A stretch of DNA of 9,990 nt from CAYSPU01 sp964432995 (GCA_964432995.1 CAYSPU010000221.1:1-9990), one strand, 5' to 3'; shown: positions 1 through 7,319, counted from the first letter of the stretch. The notes: generated by a model not told the origin, from the letters alone. Translations and numbers: made by a program.

Positions 1-1
1 C

Positions 2-1042
2 GTGGTGACGCAGACGCTGCAGGAGGCGGTCGAACGCCAGGGGTTGTACTATCCGCCCGACCCGGCGAGCCGGGCGGACTGCACGATCGGGGGGAATATC
101 GCGACGAATGCCGGCGGGCCGCGATGCCTGAAGTACGGGGTGACACGGGATTATGTGCTCGGCCTGGAGGTCGTGCTGGCCGATGGCACCCTGCTGCGCC
201 TGGGCGGGCGCACGCACAAGAACAAGACCGGGTTCGAGTTGGCCCGGTTGTTCGTCGGATCGGAGGGGCTTCTGGGGGTGATCACGGAGGCGACGTTGAA
301 GTTGCTGCCGCTGCCGCCGGCACGGGCTTCGCTGGCGATCGGTTTCGACTCGATGCGCACGGCGGCGCGGGCGATGCGCGCCATCTTTCGGGCGGGCATC
401 CTGCCGAGCGCGCTGGAGGTCGCGGACGCGTTCACCCTGGCGGCGGCGCGGAAGCGGACCGGGAGCGCGCTCTTGTCGGGCTGCGGTGCGCACGTGATTG
501 TGGAGTTGGACGGTCAGGAGCGATCGGTGCGGTGCGAATGGCGTCAACTGGAGGGTCTGCTGCGGGAGTTCAAGCCGGTGACGCTGGCGCGCGGGTGGGG
601 AACGCGGGGGTGCGAACGTTTCTGGCAGTTGCGCCGGGAGTTCTCCTACGCGCTGCGCGACACGGGTCTGACGAAGCTCAACGAGGACATTGCGGTGCCG
701 CGGGGGCGGTTGGAGGAGTTGTTTGCGTTTGCGGCCGGGTTGCAGCGGCGGCACCGGTTTCCGGTCGCCTGCTTCGGTCATGCCGGTGATGGGAACATCC
801 ACGTCAACGTGATGATCGACGAATCAGAGCCCGGCATCCGCAAGCGCAGCCGGCGGGCGTTGGATGAACTGTTTCGGCAGGTACTGGCCTGGGGCGGGGT
901 GATCACCGGTGAGCACGGGGTGGGGTTGGCGAAGAAACCGTGGTGGCCGCTGGCAGCAAGCCCTGCGGCGCGACGGTTGCATCGCCGGATCCGCGAGGCA
1001 TTGGATCCGCGCGGGATCCTGAACCCGGGCAAGTTCGTATAG
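2..1042 (+). CDS. glcD: FAD-linked oxidase, GlcD-type (glycolate oxidase / D-lactate dehydrogenase family), 5'-partial
   Basis: This is the C-terminal part of an FAD-dependent 2-hydroxy-acid oxidase that would oxidise glycolate or D-lactate to the 2-oxo acid. The frame is open at the window edge. The GTG at base 2 is an internal valine codon, because the N-terminal half of the FAD-binding domain (about 100-130 residues in the family) is missing. Among the 346 visible residues, the end of the FAD_binding_4 domain shows IGGNIATNAGG (about 29-39). The FAD-oxidase C-terminal domain shows GHAGDGNIHV (about 259-268) and GEHGVGLAKK (about 303-312), and the protein ends with the typical LDPRGILNPGKFV. 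The next gene begins 14 bases downstream on the same strand, so co-transcription is plausible. No glcE or glcF partner is visible, and they may lie upstream. Family membership is secure. The exact substrate (glycolate, D-lactate or another 2-hydroxy acid) cannot be read from sequence. Confidence 0.93.
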   Translation: MVTQTLQEAVERQGLYYPPDPASRADCTIGGNIATNAGGPRCLKYGVTRDYVLGLEVVLADGTLLRLGGRTHKNKTGFELARLFVGSEGLLGVITEATLKLLPLPPARASLAIGFDSMRTAARAMRAIFRAGILPSALEVADAFTLAAARKRTGSALLSGCGAHVIVELDGQERSVRCEWRQLEGLLREFKPVTLARGWGTRGCERFWQLRREFSYALRDTGLTKLNEDIAVPRGRLEELFAFAAGLQRRHRFPVACFGHAGDGNIHVNVMIDESEPGIRKRSRRALDELFRQVLAWGGVITGEHGVGLAKKPWWPLAASPAARRLHRRIREALDPRGILNPGKFV

Positions 1043-1056
1043 AGTGGGGTTGAGCC

Positions 1057-3318
1057 ATGGCAGCATGCACGAGGGATATGCTCAGGCGGTTCGTTGGCTT
1101 TGGTGCTTTCGTTGTTCTGGGGATAGTCGTCACGGTGGTGTCTACTCGTGGGGCCACACCGGAAGGCGCGAGCCGCTGGGAGACCGCGACCCAGGAACAG
1201 GAGCTCACATTCAACCTGGAGTGGTGTCGGCATGCCACGGTGCACGAGGGACGGCTGCATGTGGTCGGCGTTCCCGAGGGGATACAGGCGACCAACGCGG
1301 TCTGGGTGGGGCGCCTGGATGCAGGCCGCTGGACGTTGCTGGCTGGTCCCATCGTGGGTAGCGTCTATACAATGCTTTCCTGGAACGGGCGCTTGGTCGT
1401 GGGAGGTTGGATCGAGTCGGCCGGTCGGGTCCGGGAGGCGAGTGTCATTTGGAGGAACGGGACGGTCTGGGACCGGTTTGATGTCCCGAGGACCAAGGCA
1501 TTGCGGGGGCGGGTCGAACTGCTGGCCGGGCAGGGCGACAAGAGCCTGACGGTGGCGGGGCAGTCGCTGCAAATAGGCGACGCGGATCCGGTCTCGGTGG
1601 CCTGCTGGCGAGGGGGCAAGTGGATGGCCGTGGGTCACGGGCTCCGATCACCCCCCGGTGGCACAGTAGAGGGCTTGGCGGTGGCGCCGGATGGAGGGGT
1701 CTACTTGTTGGTGGAGGAGTACGAGCCCGTTCGCCGGAGTGTGCTTTGGCACTGGCCTGATCGCGGCGGTTGGCGGCGGCTGCAGGGTGCCGAGCACATG
1801 AACCCACTGGCTGTGACTCCCGACGGCGCGGTGTATGTGGGGGGGTGGTTCAAGCCTCCGCTCGTTCGGGAGCCAACGCCGCTGGCACGATGGGATGGAC
1901 AGCATTGGCAGGGAGTCGGCGGAGGACTCACGCACCCGCCGCCAGCGTACCCGCCCGGTGCCCGGGTGGGCGTCGAGGTGACGGCGTTGGGAACCTGGGC
2001 AAACGACCTGGTTGCCGGAGGCGGCTTCGTTCGCGCGGGGGAGGTCGAGGCCAACCTGATCGCCCGTTGGGACGGGCGCGCGTGGCACGCGTTTGGGGAA
2101 GGCTTGGGCAGTTTGGGATTGTACCATTTCGAAGGCAGGCCTCCCACATCCCACGAGACGCATTACCCGCTCGCGTTCGCTGGCGGACCGGGGGCGCTCT
2201 ATGCGCTGGGACGTTTTGACCGGGCAGGAGGCCTGGGGGTGTGGGGGGTGGCGCGGTGGAACGGAGAGCGCTGGGAGAACCCGGCGCCGGACGGGGGCAT
2301 GAGGGTGAACGGGGAAATCCGCCAGCTTGCGGTGACGGGAGACGGTCTCTGCGCGAGGGGCAACTTCAGTGTTGCGGGCGATGCCGCGGTTCGAGGTCTG
2401 GCGCTGTGGCACAGCGACAAATGGTCCGACTTGAGCCCGGAACCACCTGTCGGCGTTCGGGGCGGCGGGCTGACACGAATGGCGGGCGACAGCAGCGGCC
2501 TCTGGGTAAGTGCCCAAGCACAGGGCGTGGCACAGGACTACCCCGGATTGCGAGGCGACTTGCTGTGCTGGAATGGAATCCGTTGGAGCCGGCTCACCAA
2601 CTGCATCCCGGAGCTGTCTCCAGCGATGACAGTCCGTGACGGAGCGGTGTATTACGTCGGGCGCGGGCTTCGGCGATGGGATGGGACCAACGACGTTCTG
2701 GTTGCGCCGAGTCCGCCGTTTTCGTACCTGCCCATTCAAGCTCTTGGGGTGATGAGTGAACAGCGGTTTTGTGTCCTGGTCGGGCACGGGAGAGGCGATC
2801 GTCCCGGCGCGTTCCTCTATGAAGGTGGGGAGTGGAAGCCGCTGGGTCGGGGCGAGTGGGGCGGAGCACCTTTCCCGGCCACGGCGATGGACGGTGATGT
2901 CCTCTATGCCGCCGGGGGATTCCGTGCGGCTGGGCGGGTGGACAATGGCAGCCTGGAAACCGGGCGGTGGGGGGGGCGTCAGCAGCTTCGATGCCTCGCC
3001 CGGTGGCACACGAAAACCGGTTGGGAACCGGTGGGTCTTCCCGCCGGTGGCGACTTTGTGGAAGAGTGGGATTCCATTCTGGCGCTCGTCTGCTGGCGCG
3101 GGCAGGTCTATGTGGGAGGGCAGTTCTCGCGGATCGGTCGTGTTCGAGCGCGGAACATCGCCCGTTGGGATGGCCAACGTTGGCACGCCCTTGAAGGCGG
3201 CGTGAACGGGGTTGTCAACGCCCTCGCGGTGGTGGGCGATTACCTCTATGTGGGAGGGTCCTTTCGGGAAGTCTCGGGGAAGCCCGCCTCGAATTTCGCC
3301 CGCTGGCGACTCGAATAG
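1057..3318 (+). CDS. exported beta-propeller-like protein with ARWDG repeats, function unknown
   Basis: I do not recognise a named orthologue. The N-terminus has basic residues followed by a hydrophobic stretch (FVGFGAFVVLGIVVTVV, about residues 11-27) and then a small-residue region. This looks like a signal peptide or membrane anchor, so the protein is probably secreted or periplasmic. The remainder consists of degenerate repeats of about 45-65 residues with the pattern 'LYVGG.F...G....N.ARWDG..W..LG.G'. Clear copies of the ARW-G-W signature lie near residues 277, 336, 399, 448, 503, 647 and 702. A terminal half-repeat (NFARWRLE) lies at 746-753, as expected if the N-terminal strand closes the last blade. 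Similar repeats occur in large surface proteins of Verrucomicrobiota and Planctomycetota. A carbohydrate- or protein-binding role is only a guess. ATG 1057 is used, with a weak purine-rich GTGGGG upstream; ATG 1078 is an alternative that still keeps the hydrophobic segment. Confidence 0.8.
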   Translation: MAACTRDMLRRFVGFGAFVVLGIVVTVVSTRGATPEGASRWETATQEQELTFNLEWCRHATVHEGRLHVVGVPEGIQATNAVWVGRLDAGRWTLLAGPIVGSVYTMLSWNGRLVVGGWIESAGRVREASVIWRNGTVWDRFDVPRTKALRGRVELLAGQGDKSLTVAGQSLQIGDADPVSVACWRGGKWMAVGHGLRSPPGGTVEGLAVAPDGGVYLLVEEYEPVRRSVLWHWPDRGGWRRLQGAEHMNPLAVTPDGAVYVGGWFKPPLVREPTPLARWDGQHWQGVGGGLTHPPPAYPPGARVGVEVTALGTWANDLVAGGGFVRAGEVEANLIARWDGRAWHAFGEGLGSLGLYHFEGRPPTSHETHYPLAFAGGPGALYALGRFDRAGGLGVWGVARWNGERWENPAPDGGMRVNGEIRQLAVTGDGLCARGNFSVAGDAAVRGLALWHSDKWSDLSPEPPVGVRGGGLTRMAGDSSGLWVSAQAQGVAQDYPGLRGDLLCWNGIRWSRLTNCIPELSPAMTVRDGAVYYVGRGLRRWDGTNDVLVAPSPPFSYLPIQALGVMSEQRFCVLVGHGRGDRPGAFLYEGGEWKPLGRGEWGGAPFPATAMDGDVLYAAGGFRAAGRVDNGSLETGRWGGRQQLRCLARWHTKTGWEPVGLPAGGDFVEEWDSILALVCWRGQVYVGGQFSRIGRVRARNIARWDGQRWHALEGGVNGVVNALAVVGDYLYVGGSFREVSGKPASNFARWRLE

Positions 3319-3357
3319 GCACTACCGACGCGAGATGGAGGACTCAGGACGGTCTGG

Positions 3358-3415
3358 AAGACGCGAAGGGGAGCGGATCGAGAACGTCGGTCATTCCTTC
3401 GTTTCTTCGCGTCTT
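3358..3415. repeat. 11-bp perfect inverted repeat at the convergent gene ends
   Basis: AAGACGCGAAG at 3358-3368 is the exact reverse complement of CTTCGCGTCTT at 3405-3415. In RNA the plus-strand stem could extend inward by about three G-U pairs. The repeat lies where the propeller-like gene (stop at 3318) and rsmI (stop at 3391-3393) converge, and its right arm falls inside the last codons of rsmI. The loop is about 36 bases and no T-run follows on either strand, so it is not a textbook intrinsic terminator. It may act as a weak bidirectional stop or an mRNA 3'-end structure, or it may be chance. Confidence 0.35.
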
Positions 3416-4221
3416 GGTTGTTCATCCCCTCCGGCTGGCGTGTGACTCGGCACGGCAGGCCCCGGTTCGACGAGGACGACGATTTCGCCTTTCCACGGGC
3501 GGCGGGCTGCCTGCTCGATCAGCGAGGCTGCCGTGCCGCGGACGAATTCCTCGAACTTCTTGGTCAACTCGCGCGCCAGGACAATCTGGCGATCGGGATA
3601 GAGTTCGGCCAGTTCTTCGAGCAGTCGCCCGATTCGATGGGGGGACTCGTAGAGTACCCAGGTGCCGGGACAGGAACCAAGTGCGGTGAGGCGGCGACGG
3701 CGTTGTCCGGACTTGTGAGCAAGGAAGCCGACGAAATGGAATTCCTCGGTGGGCAGGCCGCTGGCGGTGAGGGCGGCGATGAGGGCGCAAGGGCCGGGGA
3801 CGGCTTCGACGCGAAGCCCGGCTTCGCGGGCGGCGCGCACGACGCGTTCGCCGGGGTCACTAATACCGGGCGATCCGGCGTCGGTGACGAGAGCGACGGT
3901 CTGACCGCGGGTGAGGCGTTGGAGGATTTCCTCGGAGCGACGGCTTTCGTTGAACCGGAAGTAGCTGAGGAGTGGGCGCTGGATGCCGAAGCGGCGGAGG
4001 AGGAGTCCGGTCCGGCGGGTGTCTTCGGCGGCGACAACATCGCACGTGCGCAGTGTGCGGAGGGCGCGGAGGGTGATGTCCTCGAGGTTCCCGATCGGCG
4101 TGGCGACGAGGTAGAGCGTGCCCGGGGTGAGGGGCGCGCCGGCGAGCGTGGCGAGTGGATCCGGAGCCGGGGGTGACGATGCGGGTAGCGGCGGAGTTGG
4201 CGAGACAGGGGACGTGTTCAT
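3391..4221 (-). CDS. rsmI: 16S rRNA (cytidine(1402)-2'-O)-methyltransferase RsmI
   Basis: RsmI uses S-adenosylmethionine to methylate the 2'-OH of C1402 in the 16S rRNA decoding centre. It belongs to the tetrapyrrole-methylase fold family. Conserved elements, numbered from ATG 4221, are LVATPIGNLED (38-48), AEDTRRT (65-71), VTDAGSPGISDPG (112-124), VPGPCALIAALTASGLP (about 141-157), YESPHRI (191-197) and ARELTKKFEE (216-225). The usual GPSA stretch reads GPCA here, which is a mild substitution. The first 30 or so residues are a proline/serine-rich extension ahead of the core, which begins at GTLYLVATP. An in-frame GTG at 4236 would add five residues, and neither start has a good ribosome binding site. 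The gene lies downstream of walJ on the same strand, with a palindrome in the gap of about 85 bases. The family call is very secure; the start is uncertain. Confidence 0.95.
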   Translation of the reverse strand: MNTSPVSPTPPLPASSPPAPDPLATLAGAPLTPGTLYLVATPIGNLEDITLRALRTLRTCDVVAAEDTRRTGLLLRRFGIQRPLLSYFRFNESRRSEEILQRLTRGQTVALVTDAGSPGISDPGERVVRAAREAGLRVEAVPGPCALIAALTASGLPTEEFHFVGFLAHKSGQRRRRLTALGSCPGTWVLYESPHRIGRLLEELAELYPDRQIVLARELTKKFEEFVRGTAASLIEQAARRPWKGEIVVLVEPGPAVPSHTPAGGDEQPRREETKE

Positions 4222-4261
4222 AGAATGCTCTGACACCCCAAGGATGGGCGCCGAACGGTAT

Positions 4262-4310
4262 CTCTCTCCCGTCGGACGGGAGAGGGCTGGGGTGAGGGGG
4301 GGGAGCTCAC
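4262..4310. repeat. REP-like palindromic element between walJ and rsmI
   Basis: The arms CTCTCCCGTC (4264-4273) and GACGGGAGAG (4275-4284) are perfect reverse complements separated by one base. The pairing extends outward by a G-T wobble and a C-G pair to 4262-4286. It is followed by a G-rich tail (GGCTGGGGTGAGGG) and a second short inverted repeat, GTGAG/CTCAC (4292-4296 and 4306-4310), which overlaps the walJ stop codon. No T-run follows on either strand, so it is not a standard terminator. The look (GGGAGAGGG hairpin plus GGGGTGAGGG tail, intergenic) resembles dispersed REP-type elements of GC-rich genomes. Only one copy is seen in this window, so the repetitive nature is inferred. Confidence 0.5.
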
Positions 4311-5119
4311 GGAGCAGGGGAGGGTGGCGGCGATTGGCCGAGCACCAGGGTTGGAGAGGGGGTGGCCTGGGAAGTGGACTCGATGTGCACGTGGTGGGCG
4401 CCGATGGTCTGGAGGCGTTCGCCGACGACGCGCCTGGCGAGTTCGGGGCGGTTGCAGTCGCGGCTCAGGTGTCCGAGGTAGAGATGATGGAGATCGGCGG
4501 TAACGATCTGCTCGGCGGCCTGGGCGGCGGCGTCGTTGGAGAGGTGCCCGTGGCGGCTGAGAATGCGCTGTTTGATGCTCCAGGGGCGGCGGGTGTCGTC
4601 CTGGAGCAGTTTGAGGTCGTGATTGGTTTCAAGGACGAGGACGTGGGCGGGGCGGACGCGTTGGATGACCAGTTGGGTGGCGTGGCCGAGGTCGGTAAGG
4701 AAGCCGATGTTCCCGTTGGGCGTGCGGAGCAGGAAGCCCACCGGGTCGCACGCGTCGTGGGGAATCGAGAAGGTGTCGATCTGGATTTCGCCGATTTCGA
4801 AGGAGGCGCCGGTTTGGAAGAGGCGACAATCGAAGGGGGTTTCGAGTTGGTATTCGATGGCTTCGCGGGTCAAGCGGTTGCAGTAGAGCGGGATCTGGAG
4901 GCGCGCGGCGATTTGGACGAGGCCTTGGGTGTGATCCGAGTGTTCGTGCGTGATGAGGATGCCGTGGAGTCCTTCCGGGGCGCGCCCGATGCCGGCGAGG
5001 CGCTGGCGGATTTGCCTGCCGCTGAAGCCGGCGTCAATGAGGAGGCGGGTGTCGCCGGCTTCGAGGTAGGCGCAATTGCCTCCGGAACCGCTGCCGAGGA
5101 TCGTGAAACGGACGTCCAC
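4307..5119 (-). CDS. walJ: MBL-fold metallo-hydrolase, WalJ/YycJ family
   Basis: This is a metallo-beta-lactamase-fold hydrolase of the YycJ/WalJ group, cytoplasmic metal-dependent proteins linked to nuclease or DNA-repair activity in Firmicutes; the substrate here is unknown. Numbered from GTG 5119, the protein opens with the family signature RFTILGSGSGGN (4-15). It carries the metal-binding HEHSDH at 58-63, a later histidine in SIPHDACDP, the aspartate in FLTDLGH, and a C-terminal LGHLSRDCN stretch typical of YycJ. The length of 270 residues fits the family. The open frame extends to a TTG at 5155, which would add 12 unconserved, proline-rich residues; the GTG gives the family-like N-terminus. 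Neither start has a Shine-Dalgarno sequence. The gene is divergent from rpoN and upstream of rsmI on the same strand. In Firmicutes, walJ accompanies the WalRK two-component system, which is not seen here. Confidence 0.9.
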   Translation of the reverse strand: MDVRFTILGSGSGGNCAYLEAGDTRLLIDAGFSGRQIRQRLAGIGRAPEGLHGILITHEHSDHTQGLVQIAARLQIPLYCNRLTREAIEYQLETPFDCRLFQTGASFEIGEIQIDTFSIPHDACDPVGFLLRTPNGNIGFLTDLGHATQLVIQRVRPAHVLVLETNHDLKLLQDDTRRPWSIKQRILSRHGHLSNDAAAQAAEQIVTADLHHLYLGHLSRDCNRPELARRVVGERLQTIGAHHVHIESTSQATPSPTLVLGQSPPPSPAP

Positions 5120-5176
5120 AGGCGGAGGGTAGACTGGAGAATGGATGCGCGGCAAGCGGGGCGGGAGGAAAAGAGC

Positions 5177-5204
5177 TTGAGGCGCTGCGGCCCGAGCCTA
5201 TCAT
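5177..5204 (+). promoter_or_regulatory. candidate sigma-70-type promoter for rpoN
   Basis: TTGAGG (5177-5182) and TATCAT (5199-5204) are separated by 16 bases in the short gap between the divergent walJ and rpoN genes. They resemble -35 and -10 boxes. If used, transcription would begin at about 5210-5212, on or next to the rpoN ATG at 5211, giving a leaderless or nearly leaderless message. That agrees with the lack of a ribosome binding site directly ahead of the ATG. The match is imperfect and such hexamers arise by chance, so confidence is low. Confidence 0.3.
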
Positions 5205-5210
5205 CGCGGC

Positions 5211-6710
5211 ATGGCACAGGGCCTACAGCTCTCGCAGCGCATGATGTTGGCGCAGGTGCTGGCGCCGCAGCTCCAGCAATCGCTGGCGTTGCTGCAGGCC
5301 CCGGTGCTGGAACTCCGCGCGCTGGTGGCCCAGGAGATGGCTCAGAACCCCGTCCTCGAGGAGGCCGCACCGTCCGAGGGAACCACCGCGGAAAGGGACG
5401 ACGGGGTGGCGGAACGTGCGGCGGCGGCGGCGGATCCGGCGGAACCGCCTGCCGACGTGCGGTTCGATCCGGCCACGGAGAAGCCGTCGCAGCAGCCGGT
5501 GGACGATTTCCAGGCCGAATTCGAGCGTCTCGCCCAGATGGACCAGGAATGGCGGGATCACTTTGCGCAGACGAATGTGCCGTTGCGCCAGAGCGAGGAG
5601 GAGGAAGAGAAGCGGCAGTTCATGCTGGACTCGATTGTGGCGGGGACCTCGCTGCAAGAGACGCTGCTGGAGCAGGTCCGCATGTCGGAGTTGACCGCGG
5701 ACGAGCAGAAGGTGGCGGAGTTGATCGTGGGGAACATCGACGACTACGGGTATTTGCAGGTGAGTTTGGAGGAGATGTCGGCCTCGACGAGCATACCGGC
5801 CGAGCAGTTGCTGCGGGTGCTGCAGGTGGTGCAGGGGTTCCATCCTCCCGGCGTGGGGGCGCGGAACCTGCGGGAGTGCCTCATGCTCCAATTGGAGAGG
5901 GCCGGCAAGGTCGAAACGCTGGAGTACCGCGTGGTGGACCAGTGCATGGAGTTGCTGGGACGGCGACGGGTGCCGGACATCGCGCGGAAGCTGGGGACGA
6001 CCGTGGAGGAAGTGCAGGCGGCGTTCGACCGCATTGCGCAGTTGGACCCGCGACCGGGGCGCGCGTTCCTGCCGGACACGAACCAGTACATCGTGCCGGA
6101 AGTGTTTGTCCAGCGTCAGGGCGACGAATACACCGTCACCACGGGCAACGACTTCGTTCCGCATCTGCGCATCAGCAACGTCTACAAGGACCTGATGGCG
6201 CAGGGCGACAGCTCGGCCGAGGTGCGCGACTACATTCGGGACAAGATTCGGGCCGGCAAATTCTTGATCAAGAGTCTGCACCAGCGGCAGCAGACGATTC
6301 TGAACATCGCCCGGGAGATTGTGAACCGCCAGCGGGAGTTTCTCGACCGCGGGGTGGCGTTTCTCAAGCCGCTGACGATGGTGCAGGTGGCGGAGGTGGT
6401 GGGCGTGCACGAGACCACGGTGAGCCGCGCGGTTTCCGGCAAGTACATGCAGACGCCCCAGGGCATCTTCGAGATGAAGTACTTCTTCACGTCGGGGCTG
6501 CAGACGGCCAGCGGCGTGGACATTTCGAACACCAGCGTCAAGGACATGCTGGCCGATATGGTCAAAGGAGAGGATGCCGCCAAGCCCCTTTCCGACGAGG
6601 AGTTGGTGAAGCTGCTGCAGGAAAAGGGCGTGAAGATCGCCCGGCGCACCGTGGCCAAGTATCGGGCGGAACTGAGCATCCTGCCGTCGCACCTGCGACG
6701 GGTCTACTAG
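5211..6710 (+). CDS. rpoN: RNA polymerase sigma-54 factor RpoN
   Basis: RpoN binds core RNA polymerase and recognises -24/-12 promoters, and it needs an AAA+ enhancer-binding activator to melt DNA. The 499 residues fit the family (E. coli has 477). Region I, the activator-interacting part, is the glutamine/leucine-rich N-terminus (GLQLSQRMMLAQVLAPQLQQ and following, about 1-50). Region II is acidic and alanine/glutamate-rich (about 50-115). The core-binding domain follows, then the helix-turn-helix around LTMVQVAEVVGVHETTVSRA (about 387-406). The RpoN box that reads the -24 element is intact as ARRTVAKYR at 477-485. ATG 5211 is chosen because region I would be damaged by any later start. No Shine-Dalgarno sequence lies within 12 bases. 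The gene diverges from walJ and overlaps def tail-to-tail by four bases. No enhancer-binding protein is encoded nearby. The gene looks complete and functional. Confidence 0.98.
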   Translation: MAQGLQLSQRMMLAQVLAPQLQQSLALLQAPVLELRALVAQEMAQNPVLEEAAPSEGTTAERDDGVAERAAAAADPAEPPADVRFDPATEKPSQQPVDDFQAEFERLAQMDQEWRDHFAQTNVPLRQSEEEEEKRQFMLDSIVAGTSLQETLLEQVRMSELTADEQKVAELIVGNIDDYGYLQVSLEEMSASTSIPAEQLLRVLQVVQGFHPPGVGARNLRECLMLQLERAGKVETLEYRVVDQCMELLGRRRVPDIARKLGTTVEEVQAAFDRIAQLDPRPGRAFLPDTNQYIVPEVFVQRQGDEYTVTTGNDFVPHLRISNVYKDLMAQGDSSAEVRDYIRDKIRAGKFLIKSLHQRQQTILNIAREIVNRQREFLDRGVAFLKPLTMVQVAEVVGVHETTVSRAVSGKYMQTPQGIFEMKYFFTSGLQTASGVDISNTSVKDMLADMVKGEDAAKPLSDEELVKLLQEKGVKIARRTVAKYRAELSILPSHLRRVY

Positions 6711-7315
6711 CGGACCAAAGGGACGTCCCGGGCGTCCGCGGGCAGCTTGCCGGCCCTGAGCCACGCCTTGGTTTCCGCCTGCAGCCGATCCAACTCCGGC
6801 TGCAGCCCGCGCTTCGTCTCGGCCGTCATCCGGACGATGAACAGAATCCCCTGGATGGGATCGTATTCGTGTTGGACGGCGCGCGAGTGCAGGCCGCCGG
6901 CCCAGAACTCGAGGATCTCACCGCGCTCGTTTTGCGCGCGGACGGTCACGGTTTCGGGGCGGGTGATGTCGGCGTAGATTTCGGGGAAGCTCAGGCATCC
7001 TTCGGGGCCGGTGTCCGGGGCTCCGTGGGGCTCGATTTCCGGGTTGATCAAGACCAGGGGCATGTGCTCCTCCGGCTTCGCTGGTCGACCCCCAATCTCC
7101 ATGGTCGAAGGGCGGTCCTCGACGCCCCGCACATCGACGACCGTGAGTTGGAGTGCGCGGGCCACCTGTTGAGCGGCGAGGCCCACGCCCGAAGCGCGGT
7201 GCATGGTTTCAAGCATGTCCGCGGCTAGTTGCCGGATCTCGGGCGTCAGGGCCTCGATGCGGGCGCCCTTGCGTCGGAGGGCCGGGTGGCCATAGTTGAC
7301 GATCGGCAGCAGCAT
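6707..7315 (-). CDS. def: peptide deformylase with altered metal-binding motif
   Basis: Peptide deformylase removes the formyl group from the N-terminal methionine of new proteins, using Fe2+ or Zn2+ held by one Cys and two His. The frame is open much further upstream (to 7615), but homology starts at ATG 7315 (LLPIVNYGHPALRRKGARIE), giving 202 residues. Motif 1 is GVGLAAQQ (43-50) and motif 2 is EGCLSF (105-110) with ligand Cys107. Motif 3, normally HExDHLxG, reads HEYDPIQG (149-156). The first ligand His149 and catalytic Glu150 are kept, but the second ligand His is Pro153 (codon at 6857-6859, CCC on the coding strand). This could mean an inactive paralogue, a variant site or a single-base error. 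The kinase gene ends four bases upstream, so translation is probably coupled, and the stop overlaps the rpoN stop. A weak AGGA sits too close to the ATG to be a normal ribosome binding site. Confidence 0.93.
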   Translation of the reverse strand: MLLPIVNYGHPALRRKGARIEALTPEIRQLAADMLETMHRASGVGLAAQQVARALQLTVVDVRGVEDRPSTMEIGGRPAKPEEHMPLVLINPEIEPHGAPDTGPEGCLSFPEIYADITRPETVTVRAQNERGEILEFWAGGLHSRAVQHEYDPIQGILFIVRMTAETKRGLQPELDRLQAETKAWLRAGKLPADARDVPLVR

Positions 7316-7319
7316 TGTC

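Noticed and set aside
1648..3186. A 512-codon open frame on the minus strand
   Set aside because: It is antisense to the propeller-like gene, whose W-rich repeats and signal-like N-terminus are coherent. The antisense product is Pro/Arg/His-rich noise.
5100..5108. CGTGAAAC, a parS half-site
   Set aside because: The other half (GTTTCAC) is absent, and the bases encode the conserved RFTIL stretch of WalJ.
5223..6764. A 513-codon open frame on the minus strand
   Set aside because: It is antisense to rpoN, which is complete with its RpoN box. The product is His/Leu/Arg-rich with no domain pattern.
4118..7228. A 1036-codon open frame on the plus strand covering walJ, rpoN and def
   Set aside because: It is antisense to walJ and def and out of frame with rpoN, all of which have clear family motifs. 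Its composition (Gly, Ala, Arg, Glu, Asp, Val) is the usual by-product of high-GC coding DNA.
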